A stretch of DNA of 64,000 bases. Source: Solibacteraceae bacterium (lineage in GTDB: Bacteria > Acidobacteriota > Terriglobia > Bryobacterales > Bryobacteraceae). Under the pieces are notes generated by a model. The model ran no database searches and had not been told where the DNA came from. It was given only the letters and a program-made list of their open reading frames with translations. Positions within the stretch are counted from its first letter, which is position 1. The number at the start of each line of letters is the position of its first letter. Of this stretch, positions 51,795 to 61,115 are shown in pieces. A program made the position numbers and the translations under genes. The stretch is taken from positions 1-64,000 of the forward strand of contig JAJPJX010000087.1 of the NCBI GenBank assembly GCA_021324015.1, in the 5' to 3' direction.

Positions 51795-54788
51795 ATGACA
51801 ATCAGCGGTCTTCGCGGGAAGCTGCGTCTTGCGGCCTGTCTGCTTGCGGCATGCGGGCTGGCTTTTGCGCAGGCAGGCAGCGACTCCTCCAAAGGTTCGA
51901 TTGCAGTCGAGGTGCACGACACTTCCGGAGCCGTCATACCGAGCGCCAGCGTCACCCTCACGGGGCCGGAAGGCGACAAGAAGGCCTCGGCGGACGCGCG
52001 CGGGCAGGTGGTATTTTTTGGGCTGGTTCCCGGGGACTACTCCGTTACCGTGGAAGTGAAAGGGTTCCGCCAATACCAGGCGCAAGCGATTCACGTGATT
52101 GCCAACCAGCGCAGCGCCTTGACCGCGACGCTGGAGCCGGGCACCCTGACGGAAACCGTGCAGGTGCTGGAGACGGCCACGGCGGTGGACACCTCTTCGA
52201 CCACCATCGGCGTGACTATGACCGACGCGCAGTACCAGAACATGCCGGTGCAGCGCAACGTGGCGTCGCTGTTTTCCATGGCGCCGGGCGCGGCGCCCGG
52301 CCTGGGCACCGACAATTTGCAGTCGCCGAAGCAGTCGTTTAACCCGTCGATCGGAGGCGCCAGCGGGCTGGAGAACCAGTACATCATCGACGGCATCAAC
52401 ACCACCGACCAGGGCTATGGGGCGTTCGGCGTGTGGTCGAACACCTACGGATCCATGGGCAGCGGGGTGAACTTCGACTTCGTCAAGGAAATCCAGGTGA
52501 AAACCGGCGGCTTCGAGGCGCAGTACGGGCAGGCGCTGGGCGGGGTGCTGAACGTGGTGACCGACAGCGGCACCAACAAGCTGCACGGCTCCATCTACGC
52601 GTATTCCGCGCCGGCCTGGGCCGAGGGCGAATACGCGCAGCCGAACGCGGCGCCGCGCGTCTCGCAGCCCACGACCGAACTGCTGGGCCGGCACAGCTTT
52701 GACGCAGGATTCAACCTGGGCGGTCCGTTCGTCAAAGACAAATTCTTCTGGTACGGCGGCTTCAATCCGTCGTTCAACAGTCTCTCGCGGCAGGCGCCGG
52801 TGAACTTCGGGGCCCGCGCGCTGGGCCCGCAGATGTGGGACAGCCACAACTACAACTGGGTGGGGAAACTGGACTACAACATCACCGACAACCACCGGCT
52901 GGAAGCAACGGGCTTCGGCGATCCCTCGCGGGACCCCTCCGGCGTGCACCGGTCGCTGCTGCGGGACGACTTGCAGTCAGCCTCCAGCATGTTGTATGGC
53001 ACGCGCAACTGGGCGGTGAAATATAGTGGCGTGCTCACCACCACCACGCTGATCAGCCTCTCGTTCGGCTGGAACCACAGCTACTTCGAGGAGACGCCCT
53101 CGAACAACCTCTACTCGATTCGCGACTACAGCAAGCCCAAGCCCAATGCGGCCTATACCCTGGAGGGAGGCATCGGCTTCTACGAGAACAGCAACAGCGA
53201 CAACCGGCAGTACAACGCCATGGTGACCAAGAATGCCAACGTGCTGGGGTCGCACCAGATCGATCTGGGCTATAGCTTCAACGACGTGAATTACGACGCC
53301 TTCCACGTGTATTCCGGGGCGAACTTCCCGCTGCCGGCGCAGGCGGGGATTGATCCGGCGGACGTGGGCAAGACCCAGTACGGCGGGTTGTTCTACCTGT
53401 ACCCCAGCCGCACGATCGGCGGCGTGGCTTACCAGAACGTTTACCGCGGCATTCGCGGCAACTTCAGCAACCCCAACATCGGCACGGGGGCGCACTACGA
53501 AGATGCTTTTGTGCAGGACGCCTGGCAGGTGAACCGCTACGTTACCCTGAAGCTGGGCGTACGCTGGGAGCAGCAGCAAATCCACGGGTTGACCACGCGC
53601 TACGTCTTCGCCAACAACTGGGCGCCGCGCCTGGGATTCATCATCGACCCGACGGGGTCGCGCAAGACCAAGATTTTCGCCAATTGGGGACGCTTTTTCG
53701 AGAAGGTTCCGCAGGACATCGCCGTGCGGGCCATGACCACCGAAAGTTCGTACCTGAATGTCTATTCGCTGGGAGTTCCGCCGACGGCGAGCAACCTGAT
53801 TCCCGGCGCGTTCGCCTCTCCCAGCGGCGTGGATCCGACCATCATCTACGGCGGAACCAAGTCCCAGTATCAAGAGGAAATAGTGGCCGGTGTGGAGCGC
53901 GAACTGGGGCGCGAGATCGTGCTGCGCGCGAGCTTTACGCACCGCAACCTGAACCGGATCATCGAGGACATGTCGGGCATCACGGTGGAGCAGGCGCTGG
54001 CAGGCTCCGGGCAGCAGTACGTGATCTCCAATCCCAGCGTGAATCTGGACATCTTCCACAATGCGATCACCTGCACGTCCGGGCCGAACTGTGATCCGAA
54101 CTCCGGGTACACGTTGGACAGCGGCTCGCTGGGGTCGGACGGCCTGGTGGACGGCTTCCCGGATCCGCGGCGTGTGTACAACGCCTTCGAACTGAGCGCG
54201 GAGAAGCGCTTCGGGCACAATTGGTCGCTGCTGGCCAACTACCGTGTGGCCAAGTTGTTCGGCAACTACGAAGGCCTGTTCCGCAACGATAACGGGCAGT
54301 CGGACCCGAACATCACCTCGCTGTTCGATTTCGCCAACAGCCCGGCGCTGGCGGACCAGTTCCGGGTGGGAGTGCTGCCGACGGACCGGCGGGACATCCT
54401 GAACCTGTTCGGCAACTACGTGTTCGCCGGCAAGGTCAACGTGGGCATGGGCTTTCAGAGCCTGAGCGGAACTCCGCTGACCAAGTTGCTGGCGCACCCG
54501 GCCTACGGCAACGCGGGCGAACTGCCAGACGGCCCGCGCGGCGCCTACGGCCGCTCGCCGTGGCAGAACTACGTGGATCTGCACGTGGACTATCGCCTGC
54601 CCCTGCACTCCGAGCGGCTGCGGTTGAAGTTGAGCGCGGACATGTTCAACCTGTTCAACCGCACGACTCCGGTGCTTATTGATCAGAACTTCCAGTTGGA
54701 TGGCGGGGTCCCCAACAGTGACTTCCTGAAGCCGACCTACGATCACCGGCCGATCTACGCGCGCTTCGCGGCCCGGCTGGAATTCTAG
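51795..54788 (+). CDS. TonB-dependent receptor, OAR-like (997 residues)
   Basis: An outer-membrane protein with a signal peptide (RLAACLLAACGLAFAQA) and an upstream GGAG. Residues of about 30-115 form a carboxypeptidase-regulatory-like domain (IAVEVHDTSGAVIPSASVTL). The plug includes ENQYIIDGINTTDQGYG and FEAQYGQALGGVLNVVTDSG. The barrel ends with RFAARLEF, with a terminal Phe as in outer-membrane proteins. It is related to, but clearly distinct from, the receptor on the other side of the GWxTD gene. A strong terminator follows. Confidence 0.85.
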   Translation: MTISGLRGKLRLAACLLAACGLAFAQAGSDSSKGSIAVEVHDTSGAVIPSASVTLTGPEGDKKASADARGQVVFFGLVPGDYSVTVEVKGFRQYQAQAIHVIANQRSALTATLEPGTLTETVQVLETATAVDTSSTTIGVTMTDAQYQNMPVQRNVASLFSMAPGAAPGLGTDNLQSPKQSFNPSIGGASGLENQYIIDGINTTDQGYGAFGVWSNTYGSMGSGVNFDFVKEIQVKTGGFEAQYGQALGGVLNVVTDSGTNKLHGSIYAYSAPAWAEGEYAQPNAAPRVSQPTTELLGRHSFDAGFNLGGPFVKDKFFWYGGFNPSFNSLSRQAPVNFGARALGPQMWDSHNYNWVGKLDYNITDNHRLEATGFGDPSRDPSGVHRSLLRDDLQSASSMLYGTRNWAVKYSGVLTTTTLISLSFGWNHSYFEETPSNNLYSIRDYSKPKPNAAYTLEGGIGFYENSNSDNRQYNAMVTKNANVLGSHQIDLGYSFNDVNYDAFHVYSGANFPLPAQAGIDPADVGKTQYGGLFYLYPSRTIGGVAYQNVYRGIRGNFSNPNIGTGAHYEDAFVQDAWQVNRYVTLKLGVRWEQQQIHGLTTRYVFANNWAPRLGFIIDPTGSRKTKIFANWGRFFEKVPQDIAVRAMTTESSYLNVYSLGVPPTASNLIPGAFASPSGVDPTIIYGGTKSQYQEEIVAGVERELGREIVLRASFTHRNLNRIIEDMSGITVEQALAGSGQQYVISNPSVNLDIFHNAITCTSGPNCDPNSGYTLDSGSLGSDGLVDGFPDPRRVYNAFELSAEKRFGHNWSLLANYRVAKLFGNYEGLFRNDNGQSDPNITSLFDFANSPALADQFRVGVLPTDRRDILNLFGNYVFAGKVNVGMGFQSLSGTPLTKLLAHPAYGNAGELPDGPRGAYGRSPWQNYVDLHVDYRLPLHSERLRLKLSADMFNLFNRTTPVLIDQNFQLDGGVPNSDFLKPTYDHRPIYARFAARLEF

Positions 54789-54835
54789 AGACGATGCGGG
54801 AAGACCGGGGCAGGCGCGTGTGCCTGCCGCCGGCG

Positions 54836-54866
54836 GGGCGTCCGGAGCGATCCGGACGCCCTTTTT
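54836..54866 (+). terminator. Rho-independent terminator
   Basis: A perfect 11-bp stem (54836-54846 with 54851-54861), a GCGA loop and five T (54862-54866), ending the GWxTD/receptor transcript. It also shows that the next gene cannot sensibly start at the in-frame ATG 54794. Confidence 0.9.
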
Positions 54867-54904
54867 CATTTCCGGATTATCATTGGAAGAGGGTTCGTCC
54901 CCCC

Positions 54905-57007
54905 GTGAAAAAGCGCTTCCTGTACGGCTCGGCGATCGCGGTGCTCGCCATACTGGTGGCCCTAGTAGTGTGGCAGGGCTCGTTCACCTTCGGCGAATAT
55001 GCACCGGCCGATCCCTCGCAAACCTTTGCCTACTGGGCCATCTCCAGCCTGATTTTCCTGCTGATGGTGACGCTAGCCTTCATTCTGTGCCGCAATTTCG
55101 TGAAGCTGTACGTCGAGCGGCGCAGCAACCAGCAAGGGTCGCGCATCAAGACCAAGCTCATGATCGGGGCTCTGGCCTTGAGCTTCATGCCCGTGCTGTT
55201 CCTGTTCCTGTTCAGTTACGCCGTGCTGAACCGCAACCTGGACAAGTGGTTCAGCCGTCCGGCGGAAGACGAGCACGTCAGCGTGCTGGAGATCTCCAAA
55301 GCCCTCAAGCAGGAGGTGCGGGACGAAGCCGAGATTCAGGCGGCGCTGCTGGCGGCGCTGCCGGAGACACGGCGCCTGCTGGAGGAAGGCATCCGCACGC
55401 CGGGTTTTCTGGAGCGCTTCCTGAAGGAGCAGGAACTGGTCTCGGCAGCCGTGGTTTTGGAAGGGAACGGCCCACCGCTGGATTTCGCGGGTGTCTTCCC
55501 GGTGCGGGCGGACGCGGACGAGCAGACCATCGCGGCCCGCAGTCCGGTGAAATCGAACGGCAAGGTGCTGGGCTACACGGTGGTCGCTTCCAAACTGCCC
55601 TTGAACATCGCTGAGAAGCAGGCGGCCGTGGAACGTTACAACCAGTATTACGGCGAGCTGGCGCGCAGCCGGAGGCAGGTGAGCCGGACCTATCTTTTGC
55701 TGATGGCGCTGATTACGCTGTTCATTTTGTTCGTGGCCACCTGGATCGCGCTGTTTCTCGCCAAGCAGATCAGCGTGCCGATTTCGGCGCTGCTGAACGC
55801 TGCCGGCGAAGTACGCAAGGGCAACCTGAAGTACCGGGTGGACGTGCGCGCGATTGACGAACTCGCCGCGCTGGTCCGCGGATTCAACGAGATGACGCGC
55901 GACCTGGAGGCTAACAGCCGGGAGCTGGACGAGCGCCGGCGGTTCACCGAGGCGATTCTGGAAAGCATTCCTACGGGCGTGCTCTCCATCACGTCGGACG
56001 GCTCCATCCAGCGGGTCAACCGGGCGCTAAAAACCATCTTCCCCGCCGAGCAGGTGGGCCGGGCCAGCCGCCTGGAAGACCTGTTTTCCCGTGAGGACAC
56101 CGCGGAGATCAAGTACCTGATGAAGCGTGCCCGGCGCACGGGAGTCGCTTCGCGGCAGCTCGAACTCCGCAAGGAGCGGCAGACGTTGCACCTGGCGGTG
56201 ACGGTTTCGGCGCTGGAGGAGAAGTTGACCTCCGGGTTTGTGGTGGTGCTGGAGGATGCCACCGAACTGCTGCGCGCGCAGAAAGCCGCGGCCTGGCACG
56301 AAGTAGCGCGGCGCGTGGCGCATGAGATCAAGAATCCGCTGACGCCCATCTCTCTTTCGGCCGAGCGCATCAGCCGGCAGATCGGAAAATTGCAGATCCC
56401 GGCGGAGAATCAGCGCATCTTGAACGAATGCGCGGAAAACATCTCGCGTTCGGTGGAGTCGGTAAAGACGCTGGTGGACGAATTTTCGCAGTTTGCCCGC
56501 TTCCCGGCGGCGCAGCCGGTGAGTAGCGATCTGAATGCGGTCGTGGAGTCCGCGCTTTCGGTCTTTGCGGGGCGGTTGGACGGGATTCAGGTGCACACGC
56601 ATTTCGCGAGCGGGCTGCCCGCGGTGAATATCGACCGGGAGCAATTTACGCGCATGGTGGTCAACCTGGTAGATAACGCCGCCGAGGCCATGCAGGACTC
56701 CCCGGTGAAAGAGCTGCTCATCGAGACGCAGGCGGGAAACCCGGAGACCGTGGAACTAATTATCGCGGACACCGGCTGCGGCGTGAGCCCGGAGCAGAAA
56801 GAGAAGCTGTTTCTGCCGTACTTTTCGACCAAGGGGCGCGGCACGGGCCTGGGGCTGGCGATTGTGAATCACATCCTGGCTGATCATAACGCCACCATCC
56901 GCGTGGAAGACAACCAGCCCGTGGGCGCGCGCTTCACCGTGGAAATTCCCGCCATCCTGGACGGTGAGTCCGCGGATGCGCCGAAAACGGCGGCGGTGCG
57001 CGCATGA
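54905..57007 (+). CDS. ntrY: NtrY-like sensor histidine kinase
   Basis: A 700-residue membrane kinase starting at GTG 54905, behind the terminator. Helices lie at about residues 6-24, 38-60 and 80-103, a periplasmic part follows, and a last helix at about 260-282. HAMP (about 283-335), PAS (about 345-440), HisKA (phospho-His near 475 in RRVAHEIKNPLTPISL) and HATPase (NLVDNAAEAM, DTGCGV, GTGLGLAIV) complete the NtrY build. It overlaps the next gene by 4 bases. The NtrY/NtrX pair controls nitrogen, redox or envelope functions in other bacteria; its target here is unknown. Confidence 0.85.
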   Translation: MKKRFLYGSAIAVLAILVALVVWQGSFTFGEYAPADPSQTFAYWAISSLIFLLMVTLAFILCRNFVKLYVERRSNQQGSRIKTKLMIGALALSFMPVLFLFLFSYAVLNRNLDKWFSRPAEDEHVSVLEISKALKQEVRDEAEIQAALLAALPETRRLLEEGIRTPGFLERFLKEQELVSAAVVLEGNGPPLDFAGVFPVRADADEQTIAARSPVKSNGKVLGYTVVASKLPLNIAEKQAAVERYNQYYGELARSRRQVSRTYLLLMALITLFILFVATWIALFLAKQISVPISALLNAAGEVRKGNLKYRVDVRAIDELAALVRGFNEMTRDLEANSRELDERRRFTEAILESIPTGVLSITSDGSIQRVNRALKTIFPAEQVGRASRLEDLFSREDTAEIKYLMKRARRTGVASRQLELRKERQTLHLAVTVSALEEKLTSGFVVVLEDATELLRAQKAAAWHEVARRVAHEIKNPLTPISLSAERISRQIGKLQIPAENQRILNECAENISRSVESVKTLVDEFSQFARFPAAQPVSSDLNAVVESALSVFAGRLDGIQVHTHFASGLPAVNIDREQFTRMVVNLVDNAAEAMQDSPVKELLIETQAGNPETVELIIADTGCGVSPEQKEKLFLPYFSTKGRGTGLGLAIVNHILADHNATIRVEDNQPVGARFTVEIPAILDGESADAPKTAAVRA

Positions 57008-58371
57008 AGCCGGTCCACATTCTGGTAGTCGACGACGAGCCGGGCATCCGGCAGTCCCTGGGCGGCGTGCTGCAGGATGAGGGATACCTTACCGCGGCGG
57101 TCGAGAGCGGCGAAGCCTGCCTCGAAGAACTGGCCAGGCACCCATATGAGCTGGTGTTTCTGGACGTGTGGCTGCCGGGAATCGACGGCATGGAGACGCT
57201 GGCGCGTATTCAGGAGATTCCCTTCGCGGATCGCCCGGTGGTGGTGATGATTTCCGGACACGGCTCCATCGAGACGGCCGTGAAGGCCACTAAGCTGGGC
57301 GCTTTCGATTTCCTGGAAAAGCCGCTTTCCATCCAGAAAGTCGCGGTGGTGGCGAAGAACGCGCTGGACCACCGCCGCCTGGCGCTGGAGAACAGCCGCC
57401 TGAAGGAGGGCGGCGAATCCAAGTACCGCATCATCGGCGAAAGCGTGCCCATGAAAGCCCTGCGGCAGCAACTGGCGCTGATGGCGGCGACCAACGGCCG
57501 GGTGCTGATTTTCGGCGAGAGCGGAACGGGCAAGGAACTGGTGGCGCACGCTATCCACGCTATGAGCCCCCGGGCGGCGGAACCGTTCGTGGAAGTCAAC
57601 TGCGCGGCCATTCCCGAGGACCTGATCGAGAGCGAGCTGTTCGGGCACAGCAAGGGAAGCTTCACCAGCGCCCACGAAACCAAGATCGGAAAATTTCAAA
57701 AGGCCAACGGCGGCACGCTGTTCCTGGACGAGGTGGGCGACATGAGCCTGCGCACGCAGTCGAAGGTTCTGCGCGCGCTCGAGGAGCAGCGCTTCGAGCC
57801 GGTGGGCGCCGCGGAATCGATCCAGGTGGATGTGCGGGTGGTGGCCGCCACCAACAAGAACCTGGACGAGGAGATCGAACGCGGCAACTTCCGGGAAGAC
57901 CTGTTCTATCGCCTGAACGTGATCCCTTTCTACGTGCCGCCGCTGCGCGACCGGCTGGAGGACATCCCCCTGCTGGCGGACTACTTTCTGCGCGAGTTCA
58001 CCACGGCCTATGGGCGCAAGCCCAAGGAGCTGACCCCGGAGGCGTACCAGATCCTCCAGGAATACCACTGGCCGGGCAATGTGCGGGAGCTGCGCAACCT
58101 GATCGAGCGCATTGTCATTCTGAATCCCCAGGTGCGCGTGGATGCGCGCCACATTCCGCTGAACGTGACCCGGCGCCCGGCGGCGCTGGACCGGGCTTTC
58201 GAGCGTTTCGGGAGCCTCCAGGAAGTGCGCGAATCGGTGGAGCGCGAGTACATTCTCAAGAAGCTGGAAGAGGCCAACGGGAACGTCACGCGAACCGCGG
58301 AACTGCTGGGGCTGGAGCGCAGCAATCTCTACCGAAAAATGAAGACTCTGGGGATCGGGCCGAAGGAATAG
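57004..58371 (+). CDS. ntrX: NtrX-like sigma-54-dependent response regulator
   Basis: A 455-residue regulator: receiver (residues 4-118, acceptor Asp in LVFLDVWLPG), AAA+ domain (Walker A GESGTGKE about 171-178, Walker B GGTLFLDEVGDM) and a C-terminal Fis-type helix-turn-helix (NVTRTAELLGLERSNLYRKM). The loop that contacts sigma-54, normally GAFTGA, reads GSFTSA (218-223); the last Gly-to-Ser change is unusual. It overlaps ntrY in an ATGA junction, so the two are produced together. Confidence 0.85.
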   Translation: MKPVHILVVDDEPGIRQSLGGVLQDEGYLTAAVESGEACLEELARHPYELVFLDVWLPGIDGMETLARIQEIPFADRPVVVMISGHGSIETAVKATKLGAFDFLEKPLSIQKVAVVAKNALDHRRLALENSRLKEGGESKYRIIGESVPMKALRQQLALMAATNGRVLIFGESGTGKELVAHAIHAMSPRAAEPFVEVNCAAIPEDLIESELFGHSKGSFTSAHETKIGKFQKANGGTLFLDEVGDMSLRTQSKVLRALEEQRFEPVGAAESIQVDVRVVAATNKNLDEEIERGNFREDLFYRLNVIPFYVPPLRDRLEDIPLLADYFLREFTTAYGRKPKELTPEAYQILQEYHWPGNVRELRNLIERIVILNPQVRVDARHIPLNVTRRPAALDRAFERFGSLQEVRESVEREYILKKLEEANGNVTRTAELLGLERSNLYRKMKTLGIGPKE

Positions 58372-58419
58372 CCTTCCGGAATAGTGATACTATGAGGGGC
58401 TAATCGGACTGGCCGCTTT

Positions 58420-59964
58420 ATGGATCACCTGCTTTCCGTCGTCCTGTTCACGCCACTCGCGGGCTTCCTGGTTCTGCTGCTCATCCCCTCCACGAACAAG
58501 CGCGCCATCAAACTCTGGGCGAACATCGTGTCGCTGGCGGGGTTCCTGGTGTCTCTGCCGCTGGTCTTCCGGTTCGATTCGGGCAAGGACTTCCAGTTCG
58601 TGGAGCGGGCGGCCTGGATTCCGAGCATTGGCGCGAGCTATCACATCGGCATCGACGGGCTGGGCCTGCTGCTGGTGATGCTGACCACCCTGCTGGGTTT
58701 CCTCTCGATCCTCTCGAGCTGGAACGCGGTGGAGGACCGCCTGAAGGAGTACTACTCCTTTTTCCTGGTGCTCCAGACCGGCATGCTGGGCGTGTTCATG
58801 GCGCTGGACTTCCTGCTGTTCTTTGTCTTCTGGGAGACGGTGCTGGTGCCCATGTACTTCATCATCGGGATCTGGGGCGGCCCGCGCAAGGTGTATGCGG
58901 CGATCAAGTTCGTGATCTACACGCTGATGGGAAGTGTGCTGATGCTGCTGGGCATTCTGACGCTGTATTACCAGCATGCCACCCAGTTCCGGGCTTACTC
59001 GTTCGATATCGCGGACCTGATGCGCACCTCGCTGCCGGCGGGCATGCAATGGTGGGTCTTCTGGGCCTTTTTCCTGGGCTTTGCGGTGAAAGTGCCGATG
59101 TGGCCCTTCCACACCTGGTTGCCGGACGCCCACGTGGAGGCCCCCACCGCGGGGTCGGTCATCCTGGCCAGCGTGCTGCTGAAGATGGGGACGTACGGAT
59201 TCCTGCGATTTTCCCTGCCGCTGCTGCCGGAGACCGCCAAGGACCCGAAAGTCATCAATGTGGTGGCCCTGCTGTCCATCATCGGCATCGTGTACGGCGC
59301 CCTGGCCTCGCTGATGCAGAAGGATTGGAAGAAACTGGTGGCCTATTCTTCGGTGAGCCACCTGGGCTTCTGCACGCTGGGCATTTTCGCCCTGAACCCG
59401 GCAGGGATTTCGGGTTCGATTATCCAGCAGATCAACCACGGGATTTCGACCGGCATGCTCTTTTTGATCGTGGGCGTGGTGTACGAGCGGCGGCACACCC
59501 GCATGATCTCGGAGTACGGCGGTTTGCTGCGCGTCATGCCGGTGTTCACTATCGTGTTCCTGGTGGCGGCGCTCAGTTCGATGGGGATGCCACCGCTGAA
59601 CGGATTTATCGGCGAGATCACGATTTTGCAGGGCGCCTATCTGACCTCCCTAAACTGGGCCTTCTGGTGCGTGGTGGGGATCGCCCTGGGCGGGGCTTAC
59701 CTGCTGTGGCTGTTCCAGCGCACCACGCTCGGAAACCTGTCGGAACAGAACGAGAAGATGGCGGACCTCTCGCTCCGGGAAGTGGCGGTCTTCGCGCCGC
59801 TGCTGGCATGGGCTTTCTGGATTGGTCTGGCCCCACAGCCCTATTTCAAGGTGCTGGAGCGGCCGGTGGCGCAGATCGTGGAACGCGTGCGGCCCGGCTA
59901 CTACGCCGAGCACCATCTGGCCAATCCGCTGGCGAACCAGACTTCCACGGCGTCCCTGCGGTAA
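58420..59964 (+). CDS. nuoM: NADH-quinone oxidoreductase subunit M (lone copy)
   Basis: A 514-residue proton-pumping subunit with about 14 membrane helices. Typical sequences are SYHIGIDGLGLLLVMLTTLLGFLSI, WETVLVPMYFIIGIWGG with the conserved Glu, KFVIYTLMGS, KVPMWPFHTWLPDAHVEAP, SSVSHLGFCTLGI and PLNGFIGEITIL. It is complete and looks functional, but no other nuo gene is near: upstream is ntrX, downstream a convergent radical-SAM gene. It may complete a complex encoded elsewhere or belong to a modified complex I. Confidence 0.9.
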   Translation: MDHLLSVVLFTPLAGFLVLLLIPSTNKRAIKLWANIVSLAGFLVSLPLVFRFDSGKDFQFVERAAWIPSIGASYHIGIDGLGLLLVMLTTLLGFLSILSSWNAVEDRLKEYYSFFLVLQTGMLGVFMALDFLLFFVFWETVLVPMYFIIGIWGGPRKVYAAIKFVIYTLMGSVLMLLGILTLYYQHATQFRAYSFDIADLMRTSLPAGMQWWVFWAFFLGFAVKVPMWPFHTWLPDAHVEAPTAGSVILASVLLKMGTYGFLRFSLPLLPETAKDPKVINVVALLSIIGIVYGALASLMQKDWKKLVAYSSVSHLGFCTLGIFALNPAGISGSIIQQINHGISTGMLFLIVGVVYERRHTRMISEYGGLLRVMPVFTIVFLVAALSSMGMPPLNGFIGEITILQGAYLTSLNWAFWCVVGIALGGAYLLWLFQRTTLGNLSEQNEKMADLSLREVAVFAPLLAWAFWIGLAPQPYFKVLERPVAQIVERVRPGYYAEHHLANPLANQTSTASLR

Positions 59965-59968
59965 GCGT

Positions 59969-61069
59969 TCAGCGCTCCGGGCCCTGGGATCGGGCGGGAT
60001 CGCCCGCCGCGGGGCTGCTGATCTGGACCAGTTCGGCAGGACGTTCCAGAGGTTTGGACGGCCGGAGCAGCGCGGCCGGCAGACCCGACAGGTACGTCAG
60101 ACGCTCCACTAGGGGCAGCAGGCGACGCACGGTGCGGCCGTGAAACACCAGGCTTCCGGCCACCAGCAGCGGATGCGGGATGGTGGTGCAGCAGCGCGCG
60201 CAAATATCGATCTCCCCCGCCCGGCTGGAGGCATGCGCGCGCCGCATGCGTTGCATTTCCGGCGAATTCCAGATTCGCGCGAGCGGCTCTTCCCCGATCC
60301 TCCCCACGGGCTGCCCGTCCAGCATGTAGCTCTGGCAGCAAGGGTAAACGTCGCCGTTCTGCTTGACGTACAGCGGACCCCGCCAGAGATAGTGGCAGGG
60401 ATGCCGCCAATCCTCGGCGGCGTGGCCGGCCTGGGGCTGCATCAGGTTGGTTTCGTCCGCCTTAATGCGCACCTGGTTCACACCCGGCACGGAGCGCCAG
60501 AAGCGCAGGAACTCCCCCTGCTCGCCCGCATTGCGCTCCATGCGGACCATCTGCACCACCACCTGCAGGGATGACTGGCGCGCGTGTTTCATGCGCGCGA
60601 ACCGCACGAAATTATCACGGACCTTTTCGAAGCGGGCACCCTTGCGGTAGAACTCAAACGTTTCCTTGGAAGCGCCGTCAAAACTCAGCGTGATCTGCTC
60701 GAGCGGCGTGCGGAGCAGGCGGTCCGCCACCGCCTCATCCAAAAATGTGCCGTTGGTGGAAAGCAGAGTGGAGATGCTGTGGCGATGACAGTATTCGATC
60801 CGATCGAAGATCAGAGGGTCCAGGAACGGCTCTCCCAAACCGATCAGCATCATGTGCTCGGCGGTGCGGCCGGACTCCTGGACCAGCCGGTCGAAGACTT
60901 CCGGGGACATGTCGGCCTTGGGCTGTTTGTGGGTTTCCCGGGGGCACATCGGGCAGTAGAGGTTGCACTTGGCGGTGGTTTCCACGATGTACTCGACCGG
61001 CAGCGCAGGCAGCACGGATTGCCGCGTCAGGTAGCCCCAGAGGAGTTTGGCCCGGTTCCAGGCGCGCAT
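59969..61069 (-). CDS. Radical SAM/SPASM protein
   Basis: A 366-residue radical SAM enzyme. The 4Fe-4S motif is CNLYCPMC near the N-terminus, followed by GLGEPFLDP. The C-terminal SPASM part has further Cys (HPCHYLW, GDVYPCCQSY and DICARCCTTI) for an auxiliary cluster. Typical SPASM gene products modify peptides or mature other enzymes, but no small precursor peptide is adjacent. It is convergent with nuoM (4-base gap) and divergent from the photolyase. Confidence 0.8.
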   Translation of the reverse strand: MRAWNRAKLLWGYLTRQSVLPALPVEYIVETTAKCNLYCPMCPRETHKQPKADMSPEVFDRLVQESGRTAEHMMLIGLGEPFLDPLIFDRIEYCHRHSISTLLSTNGTFLDEAVADRLLRTPLEQITLSFDGASKETFEFYRKGARFEKVRDNFVRFARMKHARQSSLQVVVQMVRMERNAGEQGEFLRFWRSVPGVNQVRIKADETNLMQPQAGHAAEDWRHPCHYLWRGPLYVKQNGDVYPCCQSYMLDGQPVGRIGEEPLARIWNSPEMQRMRRAHASSRAGEIDICARCCTTIPHPLLVAGSLVFHGRTVRRLLPLVERLTYLSGLPAALLRPSKPLERPAELVQISSPAAGDPARSQGPER

Positions 61070-61115
61070 GGCGTTCTTTTATTGTACCCGCCGTCCGCGG
61101 CGCGGAATCCTATCG

